Shown here: positions 35,901-49,479 of the stretch, piece after piece | How the letters are laid out: every line of letters starts with the position of its first letter | How positions within the stretch are numbered: the first letter of the stretch is position 1 | Assembly (NCBI GenBank): GCA_026686845.1 | Contig: JAIVEN010000014.1 | Location: 15,238,001 to 15,302,000, forward strand | From: Adenanthera pavonina | Lineage: Eukaryota > Streptophyta > Magnoliopsida > Fabales > Fabaceae | Direction of reading: 5' to 3' | Length of the DNA: 64,000 nucleotides | Notes under the pieces: model-generated | Database searches by the model: none | What the model saw: the letters and a program-made list of their open reading frames with translations, nothing else | What the model was told of the DNA's origin: nothing | Position numbers and translations under genes: made by a program

Positions 35901-35992
35901 ATATAATGAGACACAGACCCATCCGCAATTCTGCCCTTCCAACTGTTGTCCTTGATTCAGATGATGAAGCACATGACGTGAAGACTGATTAA
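32987..35992 (+). CDS. DDT-domain chromatin protein (DDR4-like)
   Basis: Exons: 32987-33112, 33500-33610, 34061-34147, 34240-34277, 34364-34445, 34585-34691, 34779-34935, 35003-35095, 35208-35274, 35724-35992; all GT-AG and in frame, giving 378 residues. The DDT domain is about residues 34-85 (ELASVLNFLDVFGPLI, LSAEEIEMGL, LARLHVILLKGM). A WHIM-like helix follows (about 140-160, LDPSDRLLLLKALCEVRAD). After an acidic middle the protein has a basic nuclear-type stretch (KKVRALKRKRSKDKD), a second basic motif (RRSKRLAG) and an acidic tail. DDT proteins bind ISWI-type chromatin remodellers, and DDR4 is the plant protein it most resembles by memory. The role is by family only. It has an E2F-like site upstream. 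Confidence 0.88.
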
Positions 35993-36741
35993 TCCCAGTC
36001 CACACCTGGACCTTCTGTCAACCGATAATTTTTTAAGAAAGCAAGTACACCATCTGTGGTATATATATAGAATAGAGCACAGATTGCTGCCAGTAAGGGT
36101 CTATCTAGGAAAATGCATTCCTCCTTCTGGGATTATACCCAGCTTTTGTATATCTGGATCCGTGAAATGATGCATATTTTGTGAGCTGTGATCGGAGCTC
36201 CTCTTTTGTAATACTTGGGGACATGTAGATAGATCCTTAATGAATGAATTTTCTATTATATTTAATTTAATGTCTTGGATTCAAGATAATGTATATCCAA
36301 TTGGTCACTATCAATAAAAAAAATTAAAGTTTTAACAAAGTTTATTGGTATAATAATTCATATAAAATAAAATATAAATGAAAAAAGAGACGTTGGTTGA
36401 GATCCTTGTCTAACTTAAGTGATTATTCTTTAATAGAAAAAAAATATAAAAATATCCTTTAAACTACAGAGTCATTTATCAGGTTTTCCAAATTTTTCAA
36501 AATTCTCAGTTTTTATATTTATCTTGAGAATTTAAAAAACAGTCAGCTGTTTTTCAGCCAAAAAAAGGAATTTTACTGGAGCAATAAAATTAATTTCCTT
36601 ATATAATAATATTAAAAATTGGCCCCCGACAGTCACAGATTCACAGGACCCCACTGACTTGAGTTATGAGAATCTGCTTCATTCTCAGTTATCCATTCAC
36701 CGCTGCGTGTTTGGGTTGGCATTCATTTCTGATTTCAAGCA
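35993..36741. other. DDT gene 3' flank and endonuclease V promoter/leader
   Basis: Short intergenic space between two same-strand genes. An upstream ATG at 36666 opens a frame that overlaps the start of the endonuclease V coding region in a different frame. No TATA box is obvious. Confidence 0.5.
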
Positions 36742-39344
36742 ATGGAAAAACAATCCCGAAGAGAAGAAGCATCGTTAGATTCATCCACTTCGTCGCACGA
36801 TCACGAGAGCTGGATTGCGTGTGTGATTTTTTTTTCCCCTTTCCATATCTTAATTTGAGAATCTTTCATCTGTCAATCATAAGCAATTACATCTTCGTTT
36901 TTTTAATACCTTCGATTATTCTTTTCAGCGCACAAGATATTCTCAGGACCAAACTTTTCACAGACGATAGTTTCACATGGAAACTAAACGCATCCACAGG
37001 CGCAAGCAGACGAGCAGCTGATTCTAAAGGGGAACAAGGAGCGTTAGAAGTGTTAAGATATGTAGGTGGGGTTGATATAAGCTTTTCAAAGGATGACCCA
37101 TCAATGGCATGTGGCACCCTTGTAGTATTAGACTTCAACACTTTACAAGTTGTCTATGAGGACTTCTCTTTGGTCACTGTTCATGTCCCTTACATTCCCG
37201 GTTTCCTTGCATTTAGAGAGGTTCGATTTGCTTCTTTCATTCTCCAAAACCTCTTATTCAATGTTTATTTCGGCTTTTATGTGATTGTTCTCTTATATAG
37301 GCGCCAGTTCTTCTAGAGCTTCTGGAGAAAATGAAAAAAAGTAATAATCCTTTTTACCCACAGGTAAGTGCGGTATACTTCTACACAAAATTCAGATGAA
37401 TTTGGTGCGGGTGCTCTTGAATCTTGCTCTATTTTCATTTGTTAGCTACCCAAAATACGATGAAATTATGGCATGCTGAGAAACATTCTTGAAAGAGTGG
37501 CAACGAGTTGTAAAAATATCCACATATTTTGTTGTTATTTGTTATTGAAGTACTTGATATCACCTAAGAAAATGAACCTCAGTTTTTTCCTTTTTATTAT
37601 TGCCATATTCACATTGCTGGTGTTACCAGTCCTGGTTGCTAACGGATCACTGGCTATTTAGGACTTTATAGCACGTTCTAAATCTCATTGTTTGTACTTA
37701 ATTTCTTCATCATTTTAATAAAAGGTTCTGCTGATACTGCTAACAGTTGTTATTGGTTGATGGAAACGGAATACTCCATCCTCGAGGTATGCTATTTTAA
37801 AATCCCCCCGGGGGGTTCATTTTGTTGCATGAGAAAGTCTCTAAACCCTTAACTTCGGCAGGTTTTGGCCTGGCATGTCATCTTGGAGTTGTGGCTGATC
37901 TCCCAACAATTGGCATAGGAAAGAATGTCAGTACTACTAGTATTCTACAATTAAGCCAAATTATTTCTTTTCTCAGTCCCTTATGTGTCGCAATACTGAT
38001 GTTTTATAGAATTTCAAAATAGTGGCCTCTCTGCCTTTGATCATGGAATGAAAATTATATCTGCTACTCTTGTTGAGAATTACTGAGTAGGTACCTAAAT
38101 ATTTATTGAGCTTTATATGTTCCAGCTGCATCACGTGGATGGTCTTAATCAATCTAGAGTGAGACAGCTTCTAGAAGCTGAAGAAAACCATGCTAAAGAT
38201 TTTATTACTTTGGTAGGATGCTCTGGACATATATGGGGAGCGGTAAGGCTTAATGTCTTGGTGCTTGGTATCATTTGATATAATATATTAATAATCATGT
38301 GCTGGTTTCTATGTGCCATTGCACATTATTACTTGTGACATGCTCGAGGAAAACAAGATTAAACTTACCTAGACTGCCATAGTTCAGTTTCATGTGTTTA
38401 TGCACTTGATATCTCAATTTCTGCTTGATTTAAATACAAACAAGCTTGAATTTATATAAACTGCTAAAATGCAACTTAATGTGTTTATGAACTTTTGCTT
38501 GTTATATTGATTCTGCATGCTTAATACACACAGGCCATGAGATCTACCCAGGGATCAGTAAAGCCAATATTTATTTCAATTGGTCATCGGATATCACTTC
38601 CCACTGCCATTACAATTGTTCAGATGACTTGCAAGTATCGTGTGCCCGAGCCTATTAGGCAGGTGAAACTATTTGCCACTTGAAAAGTGGAAGGATAAGA
38701 AATCTACTGAATTCGTTGTAGGGATATAAATACATACATATTTTACCAGTTTAAGCAAAAGAATAATATTGCACTAAGCAGATAAAATACATGGAAATTT
38801 TTTATGCCTTATCAAATTGTTATTCTCGTTATGGTTAATATTGACTTTTCTCTTATTCAAAAGCTGCTGCCAGTTATTTGATTGAGTTATTAGGATTTAC
38901 TGGAGAAGTTACATGTGGCCTGGCTTGTATAGTGGGAAGACACTATGCTTCTCACTTCTAGGTTGTTCTCATGCGCTCAAATACAATTCTGTAGATTATT
39001 GTATTGTGGTCCATCTCAACGTCTTCTCTCCCAGACTGTTGCCTAGGTTGATCCTTAAAATGTTGCCGCATCAGGTTTACTAATGTCCATGTTACAACTA
39101 TTCACAGTTTGACTGATTTAGTGTTTCCTCATTCAGTTAGTTAATACATTTATAGATTAGAGAATTAACGAACAAAAATATTCCATTTCTTGGTTGTTAT
39201 AGCAAAGGCAAATTATTCTACCCTTACATCTTCTCAGGCCGAAAAAAAAAACCAGAAACCCTTACATCTCCAACTGAACTGCAGGCTGATATAAGATCTA
39301 GAGACTACATCCGGAAGCTTCAAATGAATACCAGAGCTATGTAA
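36742..39344 (+). CDS. Endonuclease V
   Basis: Exons: 36742-36818, 36929-37220, 37301-37363, 37747-37786, 37862-37926, 38126-38242, 38534-38662, 39285-39344; all GT-AG and in frame, 280 residues. The enzyme cleaves one phosphodiester 3' to deoxyinosine in DNA or, in many eukaryotes, to inosine in RNA. Family landmarks are intact: VGGVDISF with catalytic Asp75, the strand-separating PYIP wedge at 113-116, FLAFRE with Glu123, LLVDGNG with Asp149, then HPRGFGLACHLGV and the GIGKN segment. There is no transit peptide, so a nuclear or cytosolic location is likely. The length matches plant homologues. Two upstream and two downstream neighbours are unrelated in function. Confidence 0.95.
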
Positions 39345-40674
39345 CTTCTCTTATATGGTATGCTACTGTTCAATATTCACTTCAAACACCTGATTGAGTT
39401 AAAATGCATAGATGATATACTAGCCTGGTGTTCAAGTGATCGAATCATCGTAAGTTTTTCACATCCAAACATAAAACTGAATAAACCCAAGGTTTTGTCT
39501 CAGATAATTTATCTCTTGAACCAGTCATCTGATGAAATCCTGGTGCAAACTTGAGTGATACAGATTTTATTGTCTCTTGCACTCATTATCTCATTGAGAG
39601 GATAAATTATGATATGATTGGACTATTTTTTGGTTCCCCTTCCCCCTTGGCATTTAATAACTTTTAATGCAGATCTCTTTCAGGCTTTACTTTCTGGCAG
39701 GTTTGATTATGTCATAGAGCTGTTGTGAGATAAAATAGCAAGTTATACAGGCTATTTGCACGCCAGGGACATGACTGAACTTTTATGGTCAACCTACAGC
39801 ATATTAGGCTAGACATGGGTGACTTGAACTACTTGGATAGAACCAGCACACGAAATTAAATGGTCAAAACAAGGATGATGGAACATCTTAGCTTCGACGT
39901 GAGTGTTGAATCTTTTGCTCAGTAAATGCTTGAGCCACCTTTGTTAGTTGTGGCATCGTCTCTGACAAGTGACAGCATAATGGTCAAGTTTGCTGAAATC
40001 GGCATCCCATCTATCCATTCAGTTTTTATATAAACAACTTACAAAAGCAAAGACCTGCTACTCAAAAAAATAATGCTTGAGCGTTTTTGGTCTTTAAGGG
40101 TTTGTAAACAATTAATTGATATATCTTGTTTGGAAGGTCATGACGTAAGAAAGTGACTGGATCTGTAGCTCTGGGATTGACCTGTCATAAATAATTTATT
40201 CATTTGGATACGTATCATGTTATTTTGTTCTCCCTGTAGTAGCGTAGAAGCAGTGGTTGACAATATTCTTGAAGAATGGATCTGAAGGCCAAGAAAGCAG
40301 AGGTGTGTGTAGGTGGGGTTGGCTTGGAAACGAAAGCTTGGTTTTAGATGGTGCGACAGTGTGAGAAAAATTTCGCCTCAGACACCTTACCCAGTCAAAG
40401 ATTGCTGGCATGTTGAGATTTTTGGACTTGTAAATCCCCATTTTAACTAAACATTCTTCAGTTTATGCTTTCATGAGTGGTAATTCGATGTTATACAATG
40501 TCATTGAAAAACCGGATTGCCTTTCATAGTTTTGGCAGTTTGAATGAACATTAGAAAACAACAAAAACACAACGTGGGATTCGATCGTTGGGATTAGTAA
40601 GATTCCATAAAAGCATACCTTTAATATATGTGCAAATAGTATATATGTGAAAAGAAAATTTGCAGGTTCTCAAA
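39345..40674. other. Space between convergent genes
   Basis: Holds the 3' UTRs of endonuclease V (plus) and the GH17 gene (minus). A 73-codon minus-strand frame, 40441-40220 (MGIYKSKNLNMPAIFDWVRC...), is open in fairly balanced base composition but has no splice context and no known relative to me. It is not called a gene. Confidence 0.45.
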
Positions 40675-42716
40675 TTACAGGGTAGCGAAAAGCAAAAATA
40701 AAAACAGCACTATCGTGTAAGACCCAACTCTCCTATCTGGGTTAGCAGAATCTGTCTGGATCATGATTCTGAACTTGCAGTCTCCAACTGAAGGATCTTG
40801 ATTAGTGACGATGGAAAGGCCTGGGAACTTGCAAGCTTGATCAAGCTGGTCATTTATCTGGTAGTAGCTGTTGAATGCGTAAGAGATATTACCCCTTGTA
40901 TCTAAATTCCCACAAGAAGTCCCATATCCAAGACTAGTGCAATCTGCTTTCCCACAAGCATAAGCCACACTTGGGGCCACTTGATCATCATTAAGGTTCG
41001 CTGAAGGCTTCAACACGCACCATTTCTTCTCCAAATAATGCACACCACTAGCAGCCACTAAACCTCTGGTTGATGATCCAAGATTAAGCTGGTATTTAGG
41101 TTGACCATCGAAGTAAAACAAACCCCAATGACGTTCAAAATTACCAGGTTCAATGCTCTTATTATCTTCATCAATGAGGCTGAACAAATAAGCATCTACA
41201 GGACCAGGTCTAATTGGAGTCCCTTTTCCTGCAATATAGCGAGACATGAAGCCTTGGTTGAAACGCTGAGCATACTGAAGATTTGCATTTCTGTCTCCAT
41301 CCGTAGGCCACCCAACTTCTCCCACAATTATGGGTAAGTTTCCAAACCCATTTTTCTGCAATGCCCAAGCAAGGGTGTCATGGTTGGCATCAAACACATT
41401 GTCGTAGATCTTTCCGTTGTCGTTTATGGGGGTCTGATAGCCGTTGAAGAAGGCATAGTCAACTGGAAAGTTTGAGTCTTTGTAGAGGCTGATGAATGGA
41501 TAGATGTTGACGGTAAATGGGGCTCCATTGTCACTCAAGAACTTGACAATCTGCAGCATGAGGTCGTGGATGTCTGGCCGGAAGTCCCCGTCGGAAGGCT
41601 TGTCGGATGAACTCTGATACACATCGGCATTTAGAGGGACGGTGACTTTGACTTGATTGGCCAAACCGGATTTGATGAGAGCTGATTGGATGTTTTGAAG
41701 AGCTGGAAGTGTTGTAGATACAAAAGTGCCGTTGTATGTTGACAAGAAAGGTTCATTCCCCACTGCAACATACCTTGCAAAAATTAGAAGAAATAATGGG
41801 TAAGAAAATGCAGACACTTGCAGTTGTAACATTGACATACACAAAAATCACATCAGGTTTAGGAACACTTTTCCATTATCAGATTTAGTAAGTACTAGTT
41901 ATTGCATCTCTTCAGATCTGGTATTTCCAGTACTAGCAAATTATAGGACTCAATCTGGTATTTCAAGTTTGCATCTCTTCATATCAGGAATGATTTTCAA
42001 ACTAATGGACAACCCTAGATTTCCCTAGAAAATTCAACCTAACTATGATCATTTGTCATTGCTATTTCTAAAGCAAGTCCTCTAGTTCATGCCAATCCAT
42101 TTCATCAACCCATAACTGGGATAAGCAAAATGCTAACACTTAAAATAGTCGTAACTTATACCCTACCAAATTCTTTCAGAACATATTGAACCCTACAGAT
42201 ACTTTCATTACATAGTTTTATCATAATTTGTGTTGGAAACATACTTTTAATAACCTGGGTCATATGACCTCTTATTGTACATGTCGAGTATTGCTTATGA
42301 ATGGTTTTTTAACAAGTGGTAACGTATAGGACCGATGGTTGAATCATAATAAAAAGAAAAAGGGTTTTAGTTTACCTAATGTCTACTCCACCAGAAGAGA
42401 CGTGAGCTGAAACGTTCTTGGAAACCCATTTTTCAGCAGATTGCACACTGTTGGCCAGTGAAGCGAGCATGTCATTTGGAATACCCACCATCACTTGAAT
42501 CCCTGACTTCTTGAGAGCATCCAGAATATCTGAATCTGCATCAAACAGCTTCACCTTCTGAATTCCATTGTCTCTAAGCATTTTTACCACTGTTGACGCT
42601 GGCAGAGGGTGCGTTAACTGTGTCCCCCAATTCACTCCAATTCCACTCACTATTCTCACCAACACCACGCTACACAACAAAGGGACAAGAACCCCACTCA
42701 ATTTCAATCCTCCCAT
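40675..42716 (-). CDS. Glucan endo-1,3-beta-glucosidase (GH17) with X8 domain, GPI-anchored
   Basis: Two exons on the minus strand, 42716-42376 and 41773-40675, joined at GT-AG in frame, 479 residues. A signal peptide covers about residues 1-25 (MGGLKLSGVLVPLLCSVVLV). The GH17 barrel begins IGVNWGTQLTHPLP; the acid/base Glu121 lies in YVAVGNEPF and the nucleophile Glu266 in VGEVGWPTDGD. The X8/CBM43 domain (about 364-448, KWCVLKP, CTSLGYGTSCG) with its paired Cys follows, then a hydrophobic C-terminus (VLFLFLLFATL) after a small-residue site, the pattern of a GPI signal. Such enzymes hydrolyse beta-1,3-glucan (callose) at the wall and plasmodesmata. ATG 42716 is chosen because the signal peptide starts there. 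The 5' leader has a 78-bp intron (42824-42747). Confidence 0.95.
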
Positions 42717-42746
42717 CACCTCAATGAGCTTTTCGCCAAGATACAC

Positions 42747-42824
42747 CTGCAGAACCAGAAACAAAGACTAAAACACTAATCAAATATGTATTAACACTGA
42801 GGATCAAATCTGCTTTTTGTTTAC
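42747..42824 (-). other. Leader intron of the GH17 gene
   Basis: On the minus strand ACCCAG/GTAAAC at the donor and TTCTGCAG/GTGTAT at the acceptor define a 78-base intron 30 bases upstream of the ATG. The upstream leader exon continues to somewhere near 43.1 kb. Confidence 0.6.
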
Positions 42825-43199
42825 CTGGGTATAAACAAGTGTTTGATTCGTTCTACAATCAGCCCCACAAATCAAACAGCTGGATGGCTAAAAGGCAGAG
42901 CTTTAATGTTCACTTGAGGTATGAAACTTCTCAGAATTCATAGGTGATCGCTGATGACTACTACTTCATACAAGATAAGACAGACGAAAACATGTAGAGA
43001 CGAAGAAGATGCACTGATACGATAACAAAGCAGCCAGTAAAGCCGTGAAGAAGATGAAGAAGAAGCTGCAGTAAAGTATTAACTACCAGGACAGATCTAC
43101 TATTAGAATACTATGACTTGTAATTTGGTGTAGTTAAGCAAATGATGGAGACACAGAAGGAGTTTAGGAAAGATGGAGAGAGAAGGAGAATGATTAGTG

Positions 43200-45700
43200 A
43201 AGGATGAGAAAGAAGTCATGGTGGAGGTGGAGAATCGCTTTTTTTGTGTGCGCAATTAGCAGGCAATCATACGCAACAAAGAAGTGACTTTTTAAAAAAC
43301 TATGTGGAAAGTACATGGATGCATGTCTGATAAATGAGTGGTTAGTTATATTATTAGTGACTCTGCTCAAAAGCCTTCAATTTCTTCGATGGATGTCTTC
43401 CCCAGACAAGTACCTTCCTTCACACCATGGCATTGAGATGCCCCTCGCAAGCTGAAATGGCCTTGAACCATACATGTGGACCTTTTTCCCTTTTTCAGTC
43501 CTAATCTCTGAAGTTGCTTCGTTATATTTTATAAAATTAAAAAAAAAAAAAAAGAAATTATACTCGCATTTTTTTGTAATTTAGTTGAAACAATACAGTT
43601 TTTTTTACATTAAAATATTTTATCAATAAATAAAATGTTTTTAAAATGAAACTTTAAAATTAAACTGAAAATAATTTTGAAAATAAAGAATTGTATATTC
43701 TTAACGACAAAATAAAAGCAAGAAGATAGTAATTCAAAGAAGAGTCTGGAAGCAACGTGATTTTTAGAATATTTTCAAAAACAGACAAAACTTTAACGAT
43801 TAAGTTTCCTTTTAAGTTACTTGTTTGTCCCCTCCTTGTCTCTGGATGCCTTGTTGGCCTAATCCCAAAAACCCACATGGCGTAGGATTTCCAATTCTTA
43901 CTTGTGCCTCCTTTCTTAAGAACGACTAGTATACATTACTAGATATAATATTAGAGATTATAATTATTAGATTATATTTATGGATGCTGATCCATAAAAT
44001 TATATTATAGTAATGTTCAACTTAATTATTAATTTTTATTTATTTATTTATTCAATATAATATTAGAGAACATAACTGAAAAATTTTTATGGCAAGTAAA
44101 ATTATCTTTGACAAAACTTGATAAAAGAATATACCACATAATCAAACAATATGACTTAATTCAAAGTATACATAAAATCAAAAGTTATCACTTTAAATTA
44201 TTAAAAGATTTTTCTATTCACTATATTTTGCTTACGGGTTTCCCATCATCATCAAGGAATTTGAATTTTCAAATATTGTCTACTTTAAACACACGACACA
44301 ACAAACTTAATAAATTTGGTCTTGACTTTTATTTATAGGAAATTAACTTCTTTTATGTTTGGCCCAGATACAGGAAATTGCCATCATCACATACTAAATG
44401 GAAGCCTTGAGTCAATTTGTAATAGTAATTTTCATATATGTCTAGATAAAATATGACTTATTGAAGGCATACATAGTAATTTAATATTATCAAGTGTGAT
44501 TTTACGTAAATCTATCAATTCCATCCAATTAGGCAATTTGATGAGTGACAATATTTTTTTGTTGGGAATGGATATTAGTGAATATATTTAATTAAAATAT
44601 CTAGAGATTTTTTTAATATAAATATGCAGAGATCTAGGAAAAAATAAAATAAATATGCATAAATTATTATCACTATATCACACTTAATAATAAATATGCA
44701 GAATTATTTCAGTATATTTATCTAAAATAATTTTTATAGTGAAATAGAAAGATATAGTACCAAAACTATTGTTGTTTTGGGATTTCTATTATGTCCGAAA
44801 AAATTATTGTTTTGGAAACCCAATGCATAATTAATTTTTTCTAACCATATCCTTATTTATTAATTTTAATTTTTTTCTCTCTCTTATCTTCTACATACTC
44901 TCTTTTAATTTACTTCATTTTCAACAGTTTTGAAATATGAGTGTTTTAGTCATTACATAATATTATTTTACATTAATTATAGCTTTCTTAACCTCTATAT
45001 CATAACCTTAAACTATAATTAATAGTTTTGCGATGGAGGGAGTGGTTTTACATTAATTACATTATTACAAATTAATATTTACCCATTGGCAATAAATTAT
45101 GAATCCATAGTAAATTGTAAATAACCAGCTTCAAATTTGTTTTCAATAAAAAATGCCTGTTGTTGGTAAAAAAATAGAAAAAAAAATGCTCGATTGACTC
45201 CTTTTGTCCCAACTCTTTATTGATTCAAATTAATGATTATTTAAGTTAAATTTTAATGAATAATTTCAAACGAAATAAAATAATTTTCACATCATTATTT
45301 TACATTTTGAAAATATAATCCATTATGTTTGAAATTTATCACACTATTAAATGTTAATCAAAAGACAAATAATACAACACAATTTACTTTTCGCTAGTTC
45401 ATCGGCATTAAAGTTCTGCTTCATCCTGATGTTTTCAAAATATCCTGCAAGATATCATAATGGAATCAGTCTCTCATCACAGCTTTCAAACACCACATTC
45501 TCATGGAAATTTTAAACCCATCATTGACCAATGAACAAATTGATATACTTAATTTGTAACACTGATGAATGATAAGTACCTGCAAAAGATATTTAAAAAA
45601 AAAAATACCATAGCCCCGAAGCAACAAAACTTTAGTGATAGACATCCTACACCAATGAACAGAAGATTATAAATGTACCTTATCAAAATATACTTTCATT
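43200..45700. other. Intergenic, AT-rich
   Basis: The first part is presumably promoter of the minus-strand GH17 gene. No gene, RNA or firm repeat boundary was recognised in the rest. Confidence 0.5.
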
Positions 45701-45708
45701 TATCAAAA

Positions 45709-45991
45709 TAATACTCCCTTCGATCCTTTTTATTAGTTATGTTTTAGAAGCTTTTTATGGTCCTAAATATTAGTCACTTTCTATGAGTTTTTGGAGTATT
45801 AATTACTTTGTTTTTAAAATGTTTTTATTTAATTATGAGAGAGAAAGTGAATTATTTGAATTTGTAATATTTATTAGAGAGCAAAAATAAAAAACTCATT
45901 AATTTTAAGATAATTTTACTGAAGTAATAAACTTTTCTTTATTTTAATAAAATAGTTACAAGTGAATTATATTAAAAATTAGAGGAAGTAT
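45709..45991. mobile_element. Stowaway-like MITE
   Basis: The left end ACTCCCTTCGATCCTTTTTA with TTAGTTATG is mirrored by the right end, which read on the other strand gives ATACTTCCTCTAATTTTTAA. About 280 bp, non-coding. Confidence 0.6.
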
Positions 45992-47975
45992 TGGCCACAA
46001 CAAACCGACCCACTGATTTGTAATCTTGTGTCCCAGAATCTCTTGCAAGGATGTGGAGGGATATGCTGTTTTCAGAACTTTTTGTAGCCGCTGACCTATA
46101 ATCTGGCGTTTGTTTGTATTCTCCTCCTTATCCTAAAAATAGATTGGCCAAAACAAATGTAATCAGAATTATATTAAAAAAACTTGAATTATATATTAAT
46201 ATAATTAATAAATATAAGAGACCAAAAAAAAACTAAAACGTAGCTTGTATTTCACATATACATACATGGGTATTATAAATGGATGTGAGCAACACAATAG
46301 AATTCACAAGAGGTATATATATAGTGTAAAATGTACAACATAACAGTTGCGTATTTAGCAAAGACAATTAATTTTCGTTGATTGTAGATTGACTGGAGAT
46401 GATTCACATCAATTCTATTTGATGACAAAATGGGAAAAAACTTTAAGACATTGATGATTAATTTGAAAATAATTAGATATGCATTATCAAGAAATAATTC
46501 ATAAATATAAATGTAACCGACATTAATTGGCAATATATAAATGATTGTGGATTATCATTAAGTAGGTTAAATGAGGATTTATACTTGAATTACGATTTCA
46601 TGAGTATCATCCCGCCCTAAAAGTCTCACAATTAACCGTTAATGAAAATATATTCACAAATATAAATGTAACTGATAAATAATGGCATGTGTGCTTATTT
46701 AAATATAATAAAAGTTGAGATGGTTTGTAAGATAAAAACAACCTTTCAAATAATGTGAATAAATTGGAGGGATAAATATTCATTAAACAGTAATTACAAC
46801 ATCCCTAAATTTTGGTCTAATAGTAAAACTATTTTTTAAAACTCAATAGTTACACAATTTTTAAAAACTAAAGATACTACGTGATTGACCATATTAATGT
46901 AATTAATCTAATAATTATAAATTAACATCAATATGTATACCTCAGATGCCACATGATTAGAATATAATCAATCTTCCTTTTCTTGAGTCCATGTTGAAGT
47001 GGCTTCACATATTTCCCCCAATTCCACTTAATTATATATATAGAATAAATTACATATAGGGACTGTAGAGTGAATTAATTATAAATAAAGAATTTAGCTG
47101 ATAAAAAATATTAAAATCTGAAATATTGAATAACAAAATAAAAAAAATGAGTAGTAATGTGTCATATTTTGTACTAAATTTATTATCTTAGTCTTAAAAT
47201 ATAACTCCTCCTTTTTGTAATTGCCTCGATCATGCCTCTTTATTTTTTTTGAATAAAAAGCATCATGCCTCCTTCAGTAAGGAAATGATTTTCTTTTTTA
47301 ATGATATTTATTATAATATTAATTATTAATCAATGATTTTTATTTTATTAATTTTTTAAATTTAAATATATAAAATATTTTTATTTTATTTTTTTGATAA
47401 AAATTATGTAAATTAAATCTCAAATACTCATATGAATCGTGGCAAAACTTTGCGACTCAAAAAGACGCTAAGAAGACATTATAAATTACCTATCCACAGT
47501 TTTCATATTAGGAAAGTGATTAGAATTAATCATCTGTGATATTTCATTTTGATTATATATATATATATATTTCTTTCATTCACCCACATTTAACTGGATT
47601 TTTTTCTAATGCAAAATGCATCAAAATAAATAAAAATGTAACAGAAATCCTTTAAACAAAAAATTTAGATGAATGATTTGAAAATTAAATTCAACAAGAA
47701 TTCTCAACGGGTGCGTTGCACCGGTTAGTTCAGTGTTTAAAAATGAAATCATATAATAAAATAGGTATCAAAATTTTAGTTAGTACAATGATTAACGTAT
47801 GTTAAATTTGAAATAATAACTTTACTTTTAACATGTATAAACACTTATCATTAAAGAATACTTGTCATTTAATTCCATGCATATAATAGTAGACAACAAA
47901 TATGCTATGAGAGTAGAAACTAAATATAGTAGATAATAAAAATCAATTACTAAATAAATAACTTGATAATAATAT
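45992..47975. other. Gene-free AT-rich stretch
   Basis: No exon or RNA gene was recognised. A (TA)n run lies near 47556-47571. Long open frames here are low-complexity. Confidence 0.5.
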
Positions 47976-48432
47976 TCTCCTTTCATTGCAAGTTTAATAA
48001 ATTATAAATTGTTAATTTTTAGGCAAAAAATCAACTATTTATAATTTATTCAAATCTAACATATAATAGTAATTATTATATTATAATGTTTAGAAAATCC
48101 AATTTCAATATTATTTGGATTTAAAAATTTTTAAGAAAAAATTAACAATTTAATACCGAATAGAAGGAGTTTTGTTGACTAAAATTGAAATTAAATTATT
48201 ATTATTATTATTATTTTCGGAAAAAAACCAATTTCAGTAGTATTTGGATTTAAAACTTGTTGGAAAAAATTAACAATTTGTAATTTATAATTTATGAAAA
48301 AATAAATGCTTAATTTAATATGGAAGGAGTTTTATTAAGTAAAATTCAGATTTATAATATAATTATTATTTTATTATATTATAATATTTGGGGAAAAAAA
48401 TCCAAAAACCGGATTCAAATTGAAGGAGATTT
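47976..48432. repeat. Possible MITE built of repeated sub-units
   Basis: The ends CTCCTTTCATTGCAAG and ATTGAAGGAG are loosely inverted. Inside, a unit with CCAATTTCA, TATTTGGATTTAAAA, AAAATTAACAATTT and GAAGGAGTTTT occurs twice in tandem (about 48093-48215 and 48216-48355). Confidence 0.45.
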
Positions 48433-48570
48433 ACATTTTTTTAATTCAAAGAATTGAGATAATATAATACAATTAAGATCATCACAAGTTAAGATCATTG
48501 ATGGTTTTTAAGATTTTTTAATTTTTTTCGAATTGTAAAAAAAGGTTAAAATATTTTAAAATTTACGAAT

Positions 48571-49274
48571 ATGAAAATATTATTTGGAAAATATTAAATA
48601 ATAAATAAATCTAATATATACGGAGGTAAAAATTTAAAATATAATAATACTTTCTGAAAATATTGATTCATAGGGCTGTAAAATTTTAAAAGATACAGAA
48701 AAGAAAGTTAAGAAAGGGAAGTTATAATTATGGGAAAAAAAATTATAATCCACTTTATAAAAATAGGGAATCATAGGGTGTAGAGAAAGAGAAATTAGTC
48801 AAATTTGGAGTTGACAATTTTGATTTTTAAATGAAAGATTTTTAGTCATTTTTTTGAATTAAAAAAACTAAAATTACACTGTCCATACGAAGTGTTATGA
48901 ACAATATTTTTTGGTTGAAACTATTATTATAAATTGGATTGGATTGAATGAAAATATTATTTAGAAAAGATTAAATGAGAAATAAATCTTATATATACAG
49001 GAGTAAATAAAATAGAATAATGTTTTCTTAAAATATTAATTTGCAGGGATGTAAAATTTTAAAAAATACCAAAAGGGAAGTTAAGAAAGAAAAGTTACAA
49101 TGATGGGAAGAAAAAATTATACTCCACTTCATAAAAATAGGGAATTGTGGGGTGTGGAGAGATATAAATTAATTAAATTTACAGTTGACAATTTAATTTT
49201 AAATGAAATATTTTTAGTCCTTTTTTGAATTAAAAAAATTAGAGTTGCACTGGTGTTATGAATAATATTTTTTA
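48571..49274. repeat. Tandem duplication, about 377-bp period
   Basis: Copy 1 (about 48571-48914) and copy 2 (about 48948-49274) share, in order, GAAAATATTATTT, AATAAATCT, TGTAAAATTTTAAAA, AAGTTAAGAAAG, ATAAAAATAGGGAAT, GTTGACAATTT, TTTTTTGAATTAAAAAAA and GTTATGAA(C/T)AATATTTTTT. They differ by point changes and small gaps. No coding content. Confidence 0.75.
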
Positions 49275-49479
49275 AGACATAATATCCTAATTTCTTTCAT
49301 AGGATGTCATTATATTCCTTCCTACAAATTCCCTGAGAACTACTAATATGTCACATGTAATATTGAACAAACATTTTTGCTTTTTATTTTTTTTAGTCAT
49401 AATAGTATGCAATGTACAAGAACTGGGCTAGCAATGTACCTGGCGAAGGAGAAGGTGTGCATATATCAAGCTATTAAAA

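Noticed and set aside
40220..40441. 73-codon minus-strand frame between the convergent genes
   Set aside because: Composition is protein-like, but there is no promoter or splice context, no known family, and it overlaps likely 3' UTR sequence.
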